Below are positions 1 to 8,419 of a DNA stretch of 64,000 bases, piece after piece. Positions within the stretch are counted from its first letter, which is position 1; the number at the start of each line of letters is the position of its first letter. A program made the position numbers and the translations under genes. Origin of the DNA: an uncultured Coriobacteriaceae bacterium (GTDB lineage: Bacteria > Actinomycetota > Coriobacteriia > Coriobacteriales > Atopobiaceae); contig CACYTH010000003.1 in the NCBI GenBank assembly GCA_902777325.1, positions 62,001-126,000 on the forward strand. The letters are read 5' to 3'. The notes under the pieces are model-generated. The model searched no databases. It saw only the letters and a list, made by a program, of their open reading frames with translations, and had not been told where the DNA came from.

Positions 1-34
1 AATGCGTACATGCTGCCTACTCTACTTATGCAAA

Positions 35-127
35 ACTACTCACAATAAGATTAATTGTGAGTATTTAATAGCAAAAGTACAGCGGGATTATGTGAGACTA
101 CTCACAACAAAGCTAGTTGTGAGTAGT
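35..127. promoter_or_regulatory. Pair of long palindromic operators
   Basis: Two copies of one palindrome: arms ACTACTCACAAY and RTTGTGAGTAGT around a 7-base spacer. Copy 1 spans 35-65 with one arm mismatch; copy 2 spans 97-127 and is perfect. Their centres are 62 bp apart, close to six DNA turns, which suits cooperative or looped repressor binding. The flanking gene on the right (HAD phosphatase) points towards them and ends at 144, so the controlled promoter probably serves a gene beyond the left edge. The binding protein is unknown. Confidence 0.65.
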
Positions 128-143
128 ACTGCCGGCAGTGGTC

Positions 144-995
144 TCAGTGCATGAAGGCAGGGAGCGCCTCGATGCCCGTCTCTTGCGTCTGGAGTGCCGC
201 AGCGGCGATCTGCTCCAGTGCGATGGCCACGCCGTCATCGGCGGACGCTCCCACATGCCAGCGTGCCGCGGCAGCCGCGTCGGGCGTGGCGTTGGCCACG
301 GCGCAGGAGTGCGTCGCGTGTGCAAACATGGCCAGGTCGTTGGGGGCGTCTCCAAACACACAGAGCTCGTCGGGGCTGATGCCAAGCTCACGCTCCAGCA
401 CCTCGATGCCGTGCACCTTGCTCCACCCGTGCGGAATGACGTCGAACCACTGGGGCACGGTGTTGAGAAGGTCCAGTTCGGGGCAGATTTCGGAGAGCTC
501 CTCCTGCAACGCCAGCTCCTCGGCTCGCTCCACGAGAGCAACCAGACCCGCCTTGACCACGGGGTAGGAGGGGAGGGTCTCGTGCCGCTCGGAGCCGTTG
601 TGCATGGCGTCGAGCATGAAGTTGCCCAGGTGCTTGGGGTCGTCGCCTACCCAGTCGCAGGTTCCGTCGGGTCGATAGATGAGCAGGGCGAGCCCGCGCC
701 GCCCGCTGATCGCCTTCTCGACGCGGCGCAGTGCCTCGGGGTCGAGCGTCTCCTGCGCCACAAGCTCTCCGTGCAGGTAGACCTGCTGTCCGTTGACGAG
801 CACGGCAGTCTCGTACGCGGACTCGTCGTTGCAGAGAAAGCCCGCCACCTCGCTGCGGTTGCGGCCGCTTGCGGGGCCAAAGGCCACGCCGGCATCGAGA
901 CAGGCGTGGATTGCCGCCAGCGTGCGCTCTGACGCATGCGCGCGGCCGAGGGGAATGAGCGTGTTGTCCATGTCGGCGAGCACGAGCTTGATCAT
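144..995 (-). CDS. HAD-superfamily hydrolase, Cof type
   Basis: Probable sugar-phosphate or small-metabolite phosphatase of the haloacid dehalogenase superfamily, cytosolic, about 283 residues. It opens with MIKLVLADMDNTLI, where DMDNT is the DxDxT nucleophile motif, and carries the C-terminal metal-binding motif VFGDAPNDLAMF with GDxxND, as in the Cof/IIB subclass. The start at 995 is chosen because GGAGG lies just upstream and motif I begins at residue 6; an upstream in-frame extension would encode the palindromic repeat at 1049-1079. Substrate cannot be read from sequence. A second Cof-type protein lies at 50244-51035. Confidence 0.85.
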   Translation of the reverse strand: MIKLVLADMDNTLIPLGRAHASERTLAAIHACLDAGVAFGPASGRNRSEVAGFLCNDESAYETAVLVNGQQVYLHGELVAQETLDPEALRRVEKAISGRRGLALLIYRPDGTCDWVGDDPKHLGNFMLDAMHNGSERHETLPSYPVVKAGLVALVERAEELALQEELSEICPELDLLNTVPQWFDVIPHGWSKVHGIEVLERELGISPDELCVFGDAPNDLAMFAHATHSCAVANATPDAAAAARWHVGASADDGVAIALEQIAAAALQTQETGIEALPAFMH

Positions 996-1048
996 GGAGT
1001 CCTCCGTAGGTCCTTTGTGTGACCACTGTACTGCACCCCACCCGGGCA

Positions 1049-1079
1049 TGCCATAGGGGGTAACCCCCCGTGGCAGGTC
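1049..1079. repeat. GC-rich palindromic repeat, copy 1
   Basis: Member of an intergenic repeat with core GGGGGTAACCCCC (reverse complement GGGGGTTACCCCC) flanked by TGCCAT and ATGGCA-type arms and ending in CAGGTC. It sits between the divergent HAD and esterase genes. Other copies lie at 5846, 5891, 7122, 7155, 19242 and 20651. Confidence 0.75.
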
Positions 1080-1231
1080 CGGGCGCACGCGCGTCAGCAT
1101 TGGGGGCACCTGGGATCGTCACTTCCCATGATGCACTCATATGGGAACGCATAGTCAATAGGCATTTGATATGGGTGCTTATCGCGCGTAGCCTTAAACC
1201 AGGCAAAAGTGCAAAGACCAAGGGGCATGTC

Positions 1232-2017
1232 ATGGCTTTGATGCAGATGGAGTTCAAGTCAAAGACTCTCAAGAGGACGGTCACGGCCAACGTGATCCTT
1301 CCCGTCGAGAAGTTCCGGGGGCCGTATCCGACGCTGTATTTGCTTCACGGCCTTACCGACAACTACAACGGCTGGCTCAGCTACACCAGGATCAGGCTGT
1401 GGGCCGAGTCGACTGGTCTCGCGGTTGTCATGCCTTCGGGCGAGAACTCCTTCTACATGGACATCCTCGTGAAGGACGGCTGCCTGGGAGACTTTGGCGA
1501 GTATGTCGGACGCGAGCTCGTCGAGGTGACGCGCGAGATGTTCCCGCTCTCGCACAAGAGAGAGGACACGTATCTGGCCGGCCTTTCCATGGGCGGCTTC
1601 GGTACCTGCAGAAACGCCCTCAAGTACAGCGAGACCTTCGGCAAGGCAGCCATCCTCTCCGGGGCCCTGCACTTCTACGAGTATCCCGTGGACTGGGTGG
1701 AGACGGAGGGCAACACCATCGGTGAGGTCAGGAACTTCGGCATCCTCGACGAGACGAGGGACACGGACCGCAATCCCCGCTTTTTGATGCGTGAGATCCA
1801 AAACGACCCAACCAGGCAATTTCCGGCGTTCTACGTTGCATGCGGCCTCCAGGACGTGCTCTTGGAGGCAAATCGCTCCATCGCAAAGGCCCTCTCGGAG
1901 GCCGGAGCCGACGTCACGTACGAGGAGGGCGAGGGTATCCACGATTGGTACTTCTGGGACGAGTACATCCAGCACGTCCTGAAGTGGCTAGACTATTCAT
2001 CCACAAGCAGGGAATGA
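1232..2017 (+). CDS. Alpha/beta hydrolase esterase (tributyrin esterase/EstA-like)
   Basis: Cytosolic esterase of the esterase D/tributyrin esterase family, about 261 residues. Visible features are the oxyanion-hole segment LYLLHGLTDNYNGW near residue 35, the nucleophile elbow GLSMGGFG near residue 120, and a late GIHDWYFW that supplies the catalytic His. It lacks a signal peptide. The start at 1232 follows AAGGGGC at good spacing; the upstream extension is unlike the family. Likely role is deacylation of short-chain esters, perhaps acetylated sugars given the many carbohydrate esterases in this window, but the substrate is inferred. Confidence 0.8.
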   Translation: MALMQMEFKSKTLKRTVTANVILPVEKFRGPYPTLYLLHGLTDNYNGWLSYTRIRLWAESTGLAVVMPSGENSFYMDILVKDGCLGDFGEYVGRELVEVTREMFPLSHKREDTYLAGLSMGGFGTCRNALKYSETFGKAAILSGALHFYEYPVDWVETEGNTIGEVRNFGILDETRDTDRNPRFLMREIQNDPTRQFPAFYVACGLQDVLLEANRSIAKALSEAGADVTYEEGEGIHDWYFWDEYIQHVLKWLDYSSTSRE

Positions 2018-2101
2018 CGCTAAGGCACTAGTCTTGCGGGATGGTCAGGCCATTCGTGCAACGCGGGACTGGATGCTGGGAGCAAGGGGGAGGAGAACCG
2101 T

Positions 2102-3253
2102 ATGAACTATCGCAGGCTTGGACAGACCGGGCTGCAGGTGTCCGAGATTGGTTTTGGCGGCGAGTGGCTCGACCGCATGAGCGCCGAGGAGGCGCGCGCA
2201 ATCACGCTGCGCGCCGCCGAGCTGGGCGTCAACATCGTCGACTGCTGGATGAGCGACCCGGAGGTCCGCACGCGCCTGGGAGATGCCTGCGCCGAGAACC
2301 CCGGCCATTGGATCGTGCAGGGGCACATCGGCTCCACGTGGCAGAACGGCCAGTATGTGCGCACGCGCGATGTGGAGAAGTGCAAGGTGGCCTTCGACGA
2401 CCTGCTTACGCGCTTCCACACCGATCACGTCGAGCTGGGCATGATGCACTACATCGACGACCTGGACGAGCTCAAGCGCTGCCTCGAGGGCCCCTACCGC
2501 GACTTCGTGGAGCAGCTCAAGGCCGAGGGTGTCATCCGCCACATCGGCATGTCCACGCACAGCGCCGTGTGCGGTAGCTATGCCGTGGAGCAGGGTGCGG
2601 TGGAGATGATGCTCTTCTCCATCAACCCCGCCTATGACATGCAGCCTGGCTCGTATGACATCATGACGCTGAGCAGCTCGGCAGGCGACGAGTATGCGGG
2701 CTTTGATGCGGACCGCCTCGAGCTCTACCGCGCCTGCGAGCGTGCGGACGTGGGCCTGACGGTGATGAAGGCCTTTGCCGGCGGTCGCCTGCTGGATGCG
2801 GAGCGCAGCCCCTTTGGCGTGGCGATGACGCCGGCCATGTGCCTCCACTACGCGCTCACGCGTCCGGCCGTGGGCAGCGTCATGTGCGGCTTTGGCAGCG
2901 TGGCCGACCTCGAGGCGGACGCGGCCTATTGTGACGCCACGGAGGAGGAGCGCGATTACGCGAGCGTTCTCGCGACGGCTCCGCACAATAACGCGAGCGG
3001 TCTTTGCACCTACTGCGGTCACTGCGCGCCGTGCCCGGTGGGCATCAGCGTTGCGCAGGTCAACAAGTTCTATGACCTCGCAGAGGTGCAGGTTGCAAAG
3101 GGCGGGGAGGTGCCCCCTCTGGTGCGCGACCACTACCTGGCACTCGAGCACCGTGCCGACGAGTGCGTGGGCTGCGGTGGATGCGAGAGCCGCTGCCCGT
3201 TTGGCGTGGAGGTCATTGATCGCATGGCCAAGACCGCCGAGCTCTTTGCTTAA
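2102..3253 (+). CDS. Aldo/keto reductase with C-terminal 4Fe-4S domain
   Basis: Predicted oxidoreductase of 383 residues. Residues 1-270 form an aldo/keto reductase barrel, beginning YRRLGQTGLQVSEIGFGGEW and including HIGMSTHS. The tail is ferredoxin-like, with CTYCGHCAPCPVG and a second cluster site CVGCGGCESRCPFGV. This architecture is common in anaerobes and suggests electron transfer through iron-sulfur clusters rather than simple NADPH dependence. A strong GGGGGAGGAG precedes the start. It appears monocistronic. A second protein of the same architecture is encoded at 18102-19229. Substrate unknown. Confidence 0.88.
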   Translation: MNYRRLGQTGLQVSEIGFGGEWLDRMSAEEARAITLRAAELGVNIVDCWMSDPEVRTRLGDACAENPGHWIVQGHIGSTWQNGQYVRTRDVEKCKVAFDDLLTRFHTDHVELGMMHYIDDLDELKRCLEGPYRDFVEQLKAEGVIRHIGMSTHSAVCGSYAVEQGAVEMMLFSINPAYDMQPGSYDIMTLSSSAGDEYAGFDADRLELYRACERADVGLTVMKAFAGGRLLDAERSPFGVAMTPAMCLHYALTRPAVGSVMCGFGSVADLEADAAYCDATEEERDYASVLATAPHNNASGLCTYCGHCAPCPVGISVAQVNKFYDLAEVQVAKGGEVPPLVRDHYLALEHRADECVGCGGCESRCPFGVEVIDRMAKTAELFA

Positions 3254-3340
3254 CAACGGACTCAGATGCAAGCAAAGCGCCGCGTTGCTCGTGCAGCGCG
3301 GCGCTTCTCGTGTTGGTCGTACGTTGGAGCTGTCTGGCGT

Positions 3341-3814
3341 CTACTCCTCGGCAGCGGCCAGCTTCTGGGTCTTCTGGATCTCGTCGATCATGTCGATGCG
3401 GACCTGGTGACGGCCGCCCTCGTACTCGCCGCCGAGCCAGGCGTCCACGATGTCCTTGGCGGTCTCCACGCCGATGACGCGAGCGCCGAAGGCCACGATG
3501 TTGGTGTTGTTGTGCTGGCGGGAGAGGCGCGCGCTGTAGGGCTCGGAGCACACCACGGCGCGGATGCCCTCGACCTTGTTGGCGGCCAGGCTGATGCCAA
3601 CTCCGGTGCCGCAGATGAGGATGCCGCCGTCGACCTCGCCGTTAGCAACCATGCGGGCTACCTTGTAGCCGCTGATGGGGTAGTTGAAGCGCTCGGGGCT
3701 GTCGGTGCCCACGTTGACAACCTCGATGCCCTTCTCCTGGACATAGGCCATGATCTCGTTCTTCAGGTCGATGGCGGTGTGGTCGTTGCCGATTGCGAGC
3801 TTCTTGAATGCCAT
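3341..3814 (-). CDS. rpiB: Ribose 5-phosphate isomerase B / allose 6-phosphate isomerase family
   Basis: Isomerase of the RpiB/LacAB family, 157 residues, the usual length. It shows GNDHTAIDLKNEI at the N terminus, the catalytic loop ILICGTGVGISLAANK with its Cys, and the SRQHNNTNIVAFGARVIG block. It converts an aldose phosphate to a ketose phosphate in the cytosol. It lies 85 bp downstream of the AlsE-like epimerase in the same direction, so the two are probably cotranscribed. That pairing recalls allose catabolism (allose-6-P to allulose-6-P to fructose-6-P), although a pentose phosphate role is equally possible. RBS AAGGGA supports the start. Confidence 0.9.
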   Translation of the reverse strand: MAFKKLAIGNDHTAIDLKNEIMAYVQEKGIEVVNVGTDSPERFNYPISGYKVARMVANGEVDGGILICGTGVGISLAANKVEGIRAVVCSEPYSARLSRQHNNTNIVAFGARVIGVETAKDIVDAWLGGEYEGGRHQVRIDMIDEIQKTQKLAAAEE

Positions 3815-3899
3815 GGTGGAATCCCTTCTCCTAGAGCCCTTCCGATGGGCTCGTACTTCCTTTGCTGGTTTGGTCTTGCGGAACGAGTCGTGCGTTTGC

Positions 3900-4571
3900 C
3901 TAGAGGGCGCGGAGCTGATCCATGCTCTCCTTGTAGGGGCCATGGCCAAAGAGGCCGGCGGTGCCCAGGACAAAACCCTTGACGCCCATCTCGGAGGCCT
4001 CAGCGATGTGCTCGGGGCTGCAGTTGCCGTCAACCACGACCTCGTAGCTGTTGCCGTTCTTGTGGCTGGCCTCAACGAGCTGCTCGATCTTGGGGTTGAC
4101 GAAGTCGAGCCACTTCTGGCCGGCAAAGCCTGGGTTGACGGTCATGACCAGCACGTAATCGCACAGGGGCAGGATCGGCTCGACGGCGGAGAAGCTCGTG
4201 CCGGGGTTGATGGCGATGCCAGCCTTGACGCCGAGCGCGCGGATCGCTGCGAGCGTGCGGGCAACATGCACGTCTGCCTCGGGGTGGACGTAGATGACCT
4301 TCGCGCCAGCCTTGGCGAACTTCTCCACATAGCGGCCCGGATCCATGGCCATCATGTGCACGTCGCAGGGGACCCCGGCGTTGGCGCAGAGCCACTCGAT
4401 GTCTTGGAGGCCCATACCGTAGTTGGGCACGTAGGTGCCATCCATCAGGTCGAGATGCAGGCCGTCGGCGCCAGCTGCCACGAGAGCCGAGGTGTCATCC
4501 GCGAGGTGACCGAAGTCGGCACACATCATGGAGGGGAGGAGGAGCTTGTCGTGCTGGGTGGTGGCGCTCAT
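3900..4571 (-). CDS. Ribulose-phosphate 3-epimerase family protein (AlsE-like)
   Basis: TIM-barrel ketose-phosphate 3-epimerase of 223 residues. Diagnostic segments are LPSMMCADFGHL, HLDLMDGTYVPNYG, DVHMMAMDP, MTVNPGFAGQ and VVVDGNCSPEHI, which supply the His/Asp metal and acid-base residues. The end LGTAGLFGHG resembles D-allulose-6-phosphate 3-epimerase more than canonical Rpe, so AlsE-like is preferred but not proven. The start at 4571 follows an AAAGG-type RBS; an upstream extension would run through the operators. It heads the operon with rpiB and is divergent from the LacI regulator, with three operator-like sites between. Confidence 0.85.
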   Translation of the reverse strand: MSATTQHDKLLLPSMMCADFGHLADDTSALVAAGADGLHLDLMDGTYVPNYGMGLQDIEWLCANAGVPCDVHMMAMDPGRYVEKFAKAGAKVIYVHPEADVHVARTLAAIRALGVKAGIAINPGTSFSAVEPILPLCDYVLVMTVNPGFAGQKWLDFVNPKIEQLVEASHKNGNSYEVVVDGNCSPEHIAEASEMGVKGFVLGTAGLFGHGPYKESMDQLRAL

Positions 4572-4598
4572 GGGAGACCTTTCTCTCTTGTCGGTATG

Positions 4599-4690
4599 TA
4601 ACCGTTTAACTAAGGACATAGTAGCGCCCTCGCGATTGAAGGTAAATCGGTTAAGTATCTCATCACAAGACATACATAATCGGTTAACTA
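4599..4690. promoter_or_regulatory. Three LacI-type operators
   Basis: Three related sites: AACCGTTTAACTA ending at 4612, AATCGGTTAAGTA at 4645-4657 and AATCGGTTAACTA at 4678-4690. Each has the central CG and the AAYCGKTTAA core typical of LacI-family operators. They fill the divergent promoter between the epimerase and the LacI gene, implying control of the epimerase-rpiB operon and autoregulation. Matching sites occur at 9472-9484 and 37240-37253, ahead of a GH1 gene and a PTS EIIC gene. Confidence 0.7.
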
Positions 4691-4819
4691 ACAGAGCGGC
4701 TATGAATTGATTCTCAGAGCGTCATACCTGCGGTTTTTTGCGGTACACCGTAGATCAAGGCGGTACAGTAATCGCTTACGTGCTATGGTAAGGGCACCAC
4801 CTCGACGACAGGATCTTCC

Positions 4820-5842
4820 ATGGCAAAGCGCACCGTATCGATCTACGACATCGCCAAGTTGGCAGGCGTGAGCACGGCGACCGTCTCCAACGTCCTCAAT
4901 AACAAGGGCAGCTATTCAGAGAAGACGCGCGATCTGGTGATGCGCATCGCGCGCGAGCAAGGGTACGTGGCCAACTTTGCGGCCAAGAGCCTGCGCGAGG
5001 CATCGACCAAGTCAATCGCGCTCTTGACTCCCGATGTCAGCAACGACTTCTTCTCCACGTTGGTGCTCAAGGTGGAAGGGCTGCTGCGCGCGGCTGGGTA
5101 CACGTCCTACATCTGCAACACGGCCAACGATGACGAGCGCGAGGCGGAGTATCTCCGCAGTCTCATCTCCAAGCAGGTTGACGGCATCGTGCTTATCGGT
5201 GGCCTCACGCGCGAGCACATCCAACTGCCGACTGACGTCCCCGTGGTGCATATCGACCACACCGGTGCGTTGGGCATGAGCCGTGAGGTGTATGTGGGCA
5301 ACGACATGCCCAAGGTGAGCTACGACATGACAGCGACGCTTCATGAGCGCGGATGCGAGCGTATCGCCTTAGTGAGCGTGTCCGCATCGCTCTATCGCAC
5401 GGCCGAGCACGACCAGGCTGCGGGCTATTACCGCTACCTCGACGAGCAGGGCATTCGCCTGGACAAGAACCTGGTGCTCGAGGGTCCGCACAGGCAGACG
5501 AGCCTCATCGAGGCGGCGCAGCTCGTGGACGAGTGCCTTGAGGCGGGCTATGCCTTCGACGGCGTGGTGGCGCTGGGCGACCGCGTGGCCCTGGGCGTGG
5601 TCAACGCGCTCAAGGTGCGCGGCGTGGACGTGGGGCGAGACGTGCGCGTGATCGGCATGGACGACTCCATCTACTCGCGTATCTCGACCCCAACCATCTC
5701 TACCGTGCGGCGCAACACGGGGGAGATGGCAGAGCGGGGAGTCGAGTCGATGCTTGCCATGCTGCGCGGCGATACCATCTCCGAGGATCATATCGTGGTG
5801 CCGCACGAGGTCATCGAGCGCGTCACCACCCTCGGCAAATAG
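4820..5842 (+). CDS. LacI-family transcriptional regulator
   Basis: DNA-binding repressor of 340 residues, full length. The N-terminal helix-turn-helix and hinge is VSIYDIAKLAGVSTATVSNVLNN; the rest is a periplasmic-binding-protein-like effector domain (DGIVLIGG, VVHIDHTG, VALGDRVALGVV, VIGMDDSIYSRISTPTISTV). It is divergent from the epimerase-rpiB operon and separated from it by three LacI-type operators, so that operon is its likely target. The effector is probably a sugar or sugar phosphate. RBS is weak (AGGATC). Confidence 0.92.
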   Translation: MAKRTVSIYDIAKLAGVSTATVSNVLNNKGSYSEKTRDLVMRIAREQGYVANFAAKSLREASTKSIALLTPDVSNDFFSTLVLKVEGLLRAAGYTSYICNTANDDEREAEYLRSLISKQVDGIVLIGGLTREHIQLPTDVPVVHIDHTGALGMSREVYVGNDMPKVSYDMTATLHERGCERIALVSVSASLYRTAEHDQAAGYYRYLDEQGIRLDKNLVLEGPHRQTSLIEAAQLVDECLEAGYAFDGVVALGDRVALGVVNALKVRGVDVGRDVRVIGMDDSIYSRISTPTISTVRRNTGEMAERGVESMLAMLRGDTISEDHIVVPHEVIERVTTLGK

Positions 5843-5845
5843 CGC

Positions 5846-5923
5846 GACCTGCCATGGGGGTTACCCCCCGTGGCAGGTCGAATAGGGCAGCATGCCAAAG
5901 GGGGTTACCTCTTCTAGCAGGTC
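5846..5923. repeat. GC-rich palindromic repeat, two copies
   Basis: Copy 2 at 5846-5879 is almost a perfect palindrome: GACCTGCCAT, GGGGGTTACCCCCC, GTGGCAGGTC. Copy 3 at 5891-5923 is a degenerate version whose right half has decayed. They lie between the convergent LacI and Gfo/Idh/MocA genes, directly after the LacI stop, and could also end transcription. Confidence 0.75.
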
Positions 5924-5934
5924 GTCATGATGCC

Positions 5935-6978
5935 TTACTTGAGGCCTTCGGTCGCCTCCTCGAGGATGCGCAGCTGGGCGATGGTCTCCTCGGGCTTCAC
6001 AAGCTGCGGGGCACCGTTGGCCACCGTCTCGTAGAGCGCCTCGTAGAAGCCGCTGTAGGTGCTGCGGACGGTCTCAACGCGCTCCTCGTGCATGGTTCCC
6101 TCGTCGTCGTAGTAGCGCAGGGTGCCCCACTGCTCGGGGGTGTCCAGGCCAAAGTCGGGGTGGCCGGCGGGCAGGTAGAACTTCTTGAGGTCGCGCTCCT
6201 GCTGGTCCTTCTCCACCTTGATGAAGGTGCCACGGGTGCCATAGACCTCGAAGCTCGGACGCTGGATGGCCGCGTGGTAGTTGGATGCCGCAGTGGCCTT
6301 GATGCCCAGCTCGTCATAGTAGAGGTCAAAGTCGTAGAAGGTCTCGGGGTGTCCCTCGCCAAAGAGCTGGCGGGTCTCGGTGTGCCAGCGGTCGGGCACG
6401 CCAAACCAGCTGATGAGCTGGTCGACGCTGTGGCAGGCATGGCCGTAGCAGATGCCCATCAGGCGGTCGAAGGCGCCCTCCTTGGCATAGCGCAGGTACT
6501 CCTCGCGCCAGTAGTCGTAGTGCGTGACGACCTCAAAGACCTGGCCGAGCTTGCCTGACTCCATGACCTTCTTGGCGGTGAGGAAGTCGGAGTCAAAGCG
6601 GCGGTTCTGGTAGCACTGCACCGTGACGCCCTTGGCCTCGGCCAAGGCAAAGAGCTCCTCAGCCTCGGCGACAGTGCCGACAAAGGCCTTGTCGCAGACC
6701 ACGTGCTTGCCAGCCTCGAGGGCTGCCTTGGTCAGGGAATAGTGGGTGAAGTGCGGGGTGGAGATCTCCACGACATCGATCTCGGGGTCAGCGAGCATCG
6801 CCGCCATATCGGTGGTGTACTCTACGCCCGGAATCTCGGGCCACGGGCCTCCGAGGTGGCGGGCCTGAATGGTCTTGATGCGGAACTTCTCGGGCAGTGC
6901 CAGCGAGAAAGGCGCGTGGTAGCGGTTGGAACCCTTGCCGTTGCCGATGAAGCCGATGTTCAAGATGCGGTCTGCCAT
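5935..6978 (-). CDS. Gfo/Idh/MocA-family oxidoreductase
   Basis: NAD(P)-dependent sugar or inositol dehydrogenase-type protein of 347 residues. Its N-terminal Rossmann fold starts ILNIGFIGNGKGSNRYH, and the family signature follows as AGKHVVCDKAFVGTVAEAEEL, where Lys of the usual EKP motif is present but Glu-Lys-Pro is replaced by Asp-Lys-Ala. The C-terminal half is the substrate-binding sheet. RBS AGGAG supports the start. It is divergent from a second family member at 7342, suggesting a paired two-step oxidation/reduction on a sugar ring, though the substrate is unknown. Confidence 0.85.
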   Translation of the reverse strand: MADRILNIGFIGNGKGSNRYHAPFSLALPEKFRIKTIQARHLGGPWPEIPGVEYTTDMAAMLADPEIDVVEISTPHFTHYSLTKAALEAGKHVVCDKAFVGTVAEAEELFALAEAKGVTVQCYQNRRFDSDFLTAKKVMESGKLGQVFEVVTHYDYWREEYLRYAKEGAFDRLMGICYGHACHSVDQLISWFGVPDRWHTETRQLFGEGHPETFYDFDLYYDELGIKATAASNYHAAIQRPSFEVYGTRGTFIKVEKDQQERDLKKFYLPAGHPDFGLDTPEQWGTLRYYDDEGTMHEERVETVRSTYSGFYEALYETVANGAPQLVKPEETIAQLRILEEATEGLK

Positions 6979-7341
6979 GAGCTGCTCCTGTCCGTAGTCT
7001 CTTTGCCTGAATACAAGGTATACGAACCAGGATGGCCCTTGGTGCCAAAGCGGTTAAAGTGGATGCCAGTTTCAGGGCGAACGTGCCTTGGCTGGAGTCC
7101 CCAGAAAACGAGTTCCAGCCCGACCTGCCATGGGGGGTTACCCCCGATGGCAGCCATGCCACAGGGGGTTACCCCCCCATGGCAGGTCTTGATGACATTG
7201 GTCTTTGCAACTGCGTTCCCAGACGGTGCGCTTCCGGAGCCTATTTCTTGGACTTTGTTTCCCGTATGCCGCAGATGCCGTCACAATTCAAACGCTATGC
7301 GAGACAATGCGATTGTCGCTAATCAAGGAAAGGGGTTCTCC
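6979..7341. promoter_or_regulatory. Divergent intergenic region with repeats and a palindromic site
   Basis: This 363-base stretch separates the two Gfo/Idh/MocA genes. I see no credible gene in it. It holds two head-to-tail copies of the GC-rich palindrome (7122-7153 and 7155-7188) and the 15-bp palindrome GACAATGCGATTGTC at 7303-7317, just upstream of the 7342 start, which is a plausible operator for a local regulator. Confidence 0.5.
7122..7188. repeat. GC-rich palindromic repeat, two tandem copies
   Basis: Copy 4 (7122-7153) and copy 5 (7155-7188) abut with one base between them. Each has the GGGGGTTACCCCC core; together their outer arms GACCTGCCAT and ATGGCAGGTC form a larger palindrome. 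Such head-to-tail pairing is typical of mobile palindromic elements of the REP/MITE kind. Confidence 0.75.
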
Positions 7342-8328
7342 ATGAAGGTAGGAATCGTCGGTACTGGTGCCATTGTCCGCTGGGTCGCTCCCAACATGAA
7401 GGGTTGGGGCATCGATGTCGTGGCCGTCGCCGGCACGCCCAACTCCATGGATGAGGTCAACGAGCTGGCAGACCAGTATGGTGCCACGGGTCGCTATAGT
7501 GACTATCATGACCTGGTGGCCGATCCCAACGTGGACACCGTCTACGTGGCCGTTCCCAACTTCCTGCACTATGCCGTGAGCGAGGCGGCGCTGCGTGCTG
7601 GCAAGGACGTGGTGTGCGAGAAGCCGCTGGCCTCCAACTTCAAGGAGGCTCAGAAGCTCGCCGACATCGCGCGTGAGGAGGGTCGCTTCCTCTGGGAGGC
7701 CGTCGTGACCACGCGCCAGCCCAACTTCAAGCTCGTGCGCGACGAGCTGCTGCCCAGGATCGGCACCGTCAAGCAGGCCTTTGTCAACTACAGCCAGTAC
7801 TCCAGCCGCTACGACGCCTTCCGTGCCGGCGAGGTTCTGCCCGCGTTTGATCCCGCCAAGTCCGGTGGCGCCATCATGGACCTGGGCCTGTACACCCTCA
7901 CCTACACCATCGGCCTCTTCGGCGAGCCCAAGAGCGCTACGTACCTGCCCAACATCGAGCGTGGCATCGACACCAGCGGCATTGCAGTGCTGGAGTACGA
8001 CGGCTTCCACGCGGTCAACATCTGCTCCAAGGACTGCGGTGCGCCATGCGTCTGCCAGGTCCAGGGCACCGATGGCTACATCGTGAGCAACTCCCAGCCC
8101 AACAACTGCGGCGCCATCACCCTGCACCTCAATGACGGCACCGAGGAGCACTACGACCTCTCGCTGCCCATCATGTGGGAGGGCGAGTTCCGCGAGTTCC
8201 TGCGCCAGCAGAACGAGGGTGACCTGGAGGAGTGCTACCGCCAGCTCGACGAGTCCCTGGTGGTGAGTCGCGTGCAGAACACCATCCGCTACGAGAGCGG
8301 CGTCGTGTTCCCGGCCGACGAGGCGTAG
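7342..8328 (+). CDS. Gfo/Idh/MocA-family oxidoreductase
   Basis: Second NAD(P)-binding dehydrogenase, about 328 residues. The N terminus MKVGIVGTGAIVRWVAP is a Rossmann glycine-rich loop, and the family EKP motif is intact in AGKDVVCEKPLASNFKEAQ. The start at 7342 is set by AAGGAAAGGGG immediately upstream; the long upstream frame crosses the palindromic repeats and is not coding. A strong terminator follows the stop. Divergent partner of the dehydrogenase at 5935-6978. Substrate unknown. Confidence 0.87.
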   Translation: MKVGIVGTGAIVRWVAPNMKGWGIDVVAVAGTPNSMDEVNELADQYGATGRYSDYHDLVADPNVDTVYVAVPNFLHYAVSEAALRAGKDVVCEKPLASNFKEAQKLADIAREEGRFLWEAVVTTRQPNFKLVRDELLPRIGTVKQAFVNYSQYSSRYDAFRAGEVLPAFDPAKSGGAIMDLGLYTLTYTIGLFGEPKSATYLPNIERGIDTSGIAVLEYDGFHAVNICSKDCGAPCVCQVQGTDGYIVSNSQPNNCGAITLHLNDGTEEHYDLSLPIMWEGEFREFLRQQNEGDLEECYRQLDESLVVSRVQNTIRYESGVVFPADEA

Positions 8329-8357
8329 GGCGCTTTCACCCATACGGCTCTCTGACA

Positions 8358-8405
8358 GGGACGGGGCTGCCGCAAGTCGTGTGGCAGCCCCGTCCCTCGT
8401 GTTTT
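8358..8405. terminator. Rho-independent terminator
   Basis: Perfect 14-bp stem (GGGACGGGGCTGCC at 8358-8371 with its complement at 8383-8396), 11-base loop, then a T-rich run. It lies between convergent genes (dehydrogenase and RpiR) and may serve both strands. Confidence 0.85.
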
Positions 8406-8419
8406 ACCAGTTGCTTGCG

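Noticed and set aside
7032..7322. 96-codon plus-strand frame between the two dehydrogenase genes
   Set aside because: It runs through two palindromic repeats, lacks an RBS and has no family features.
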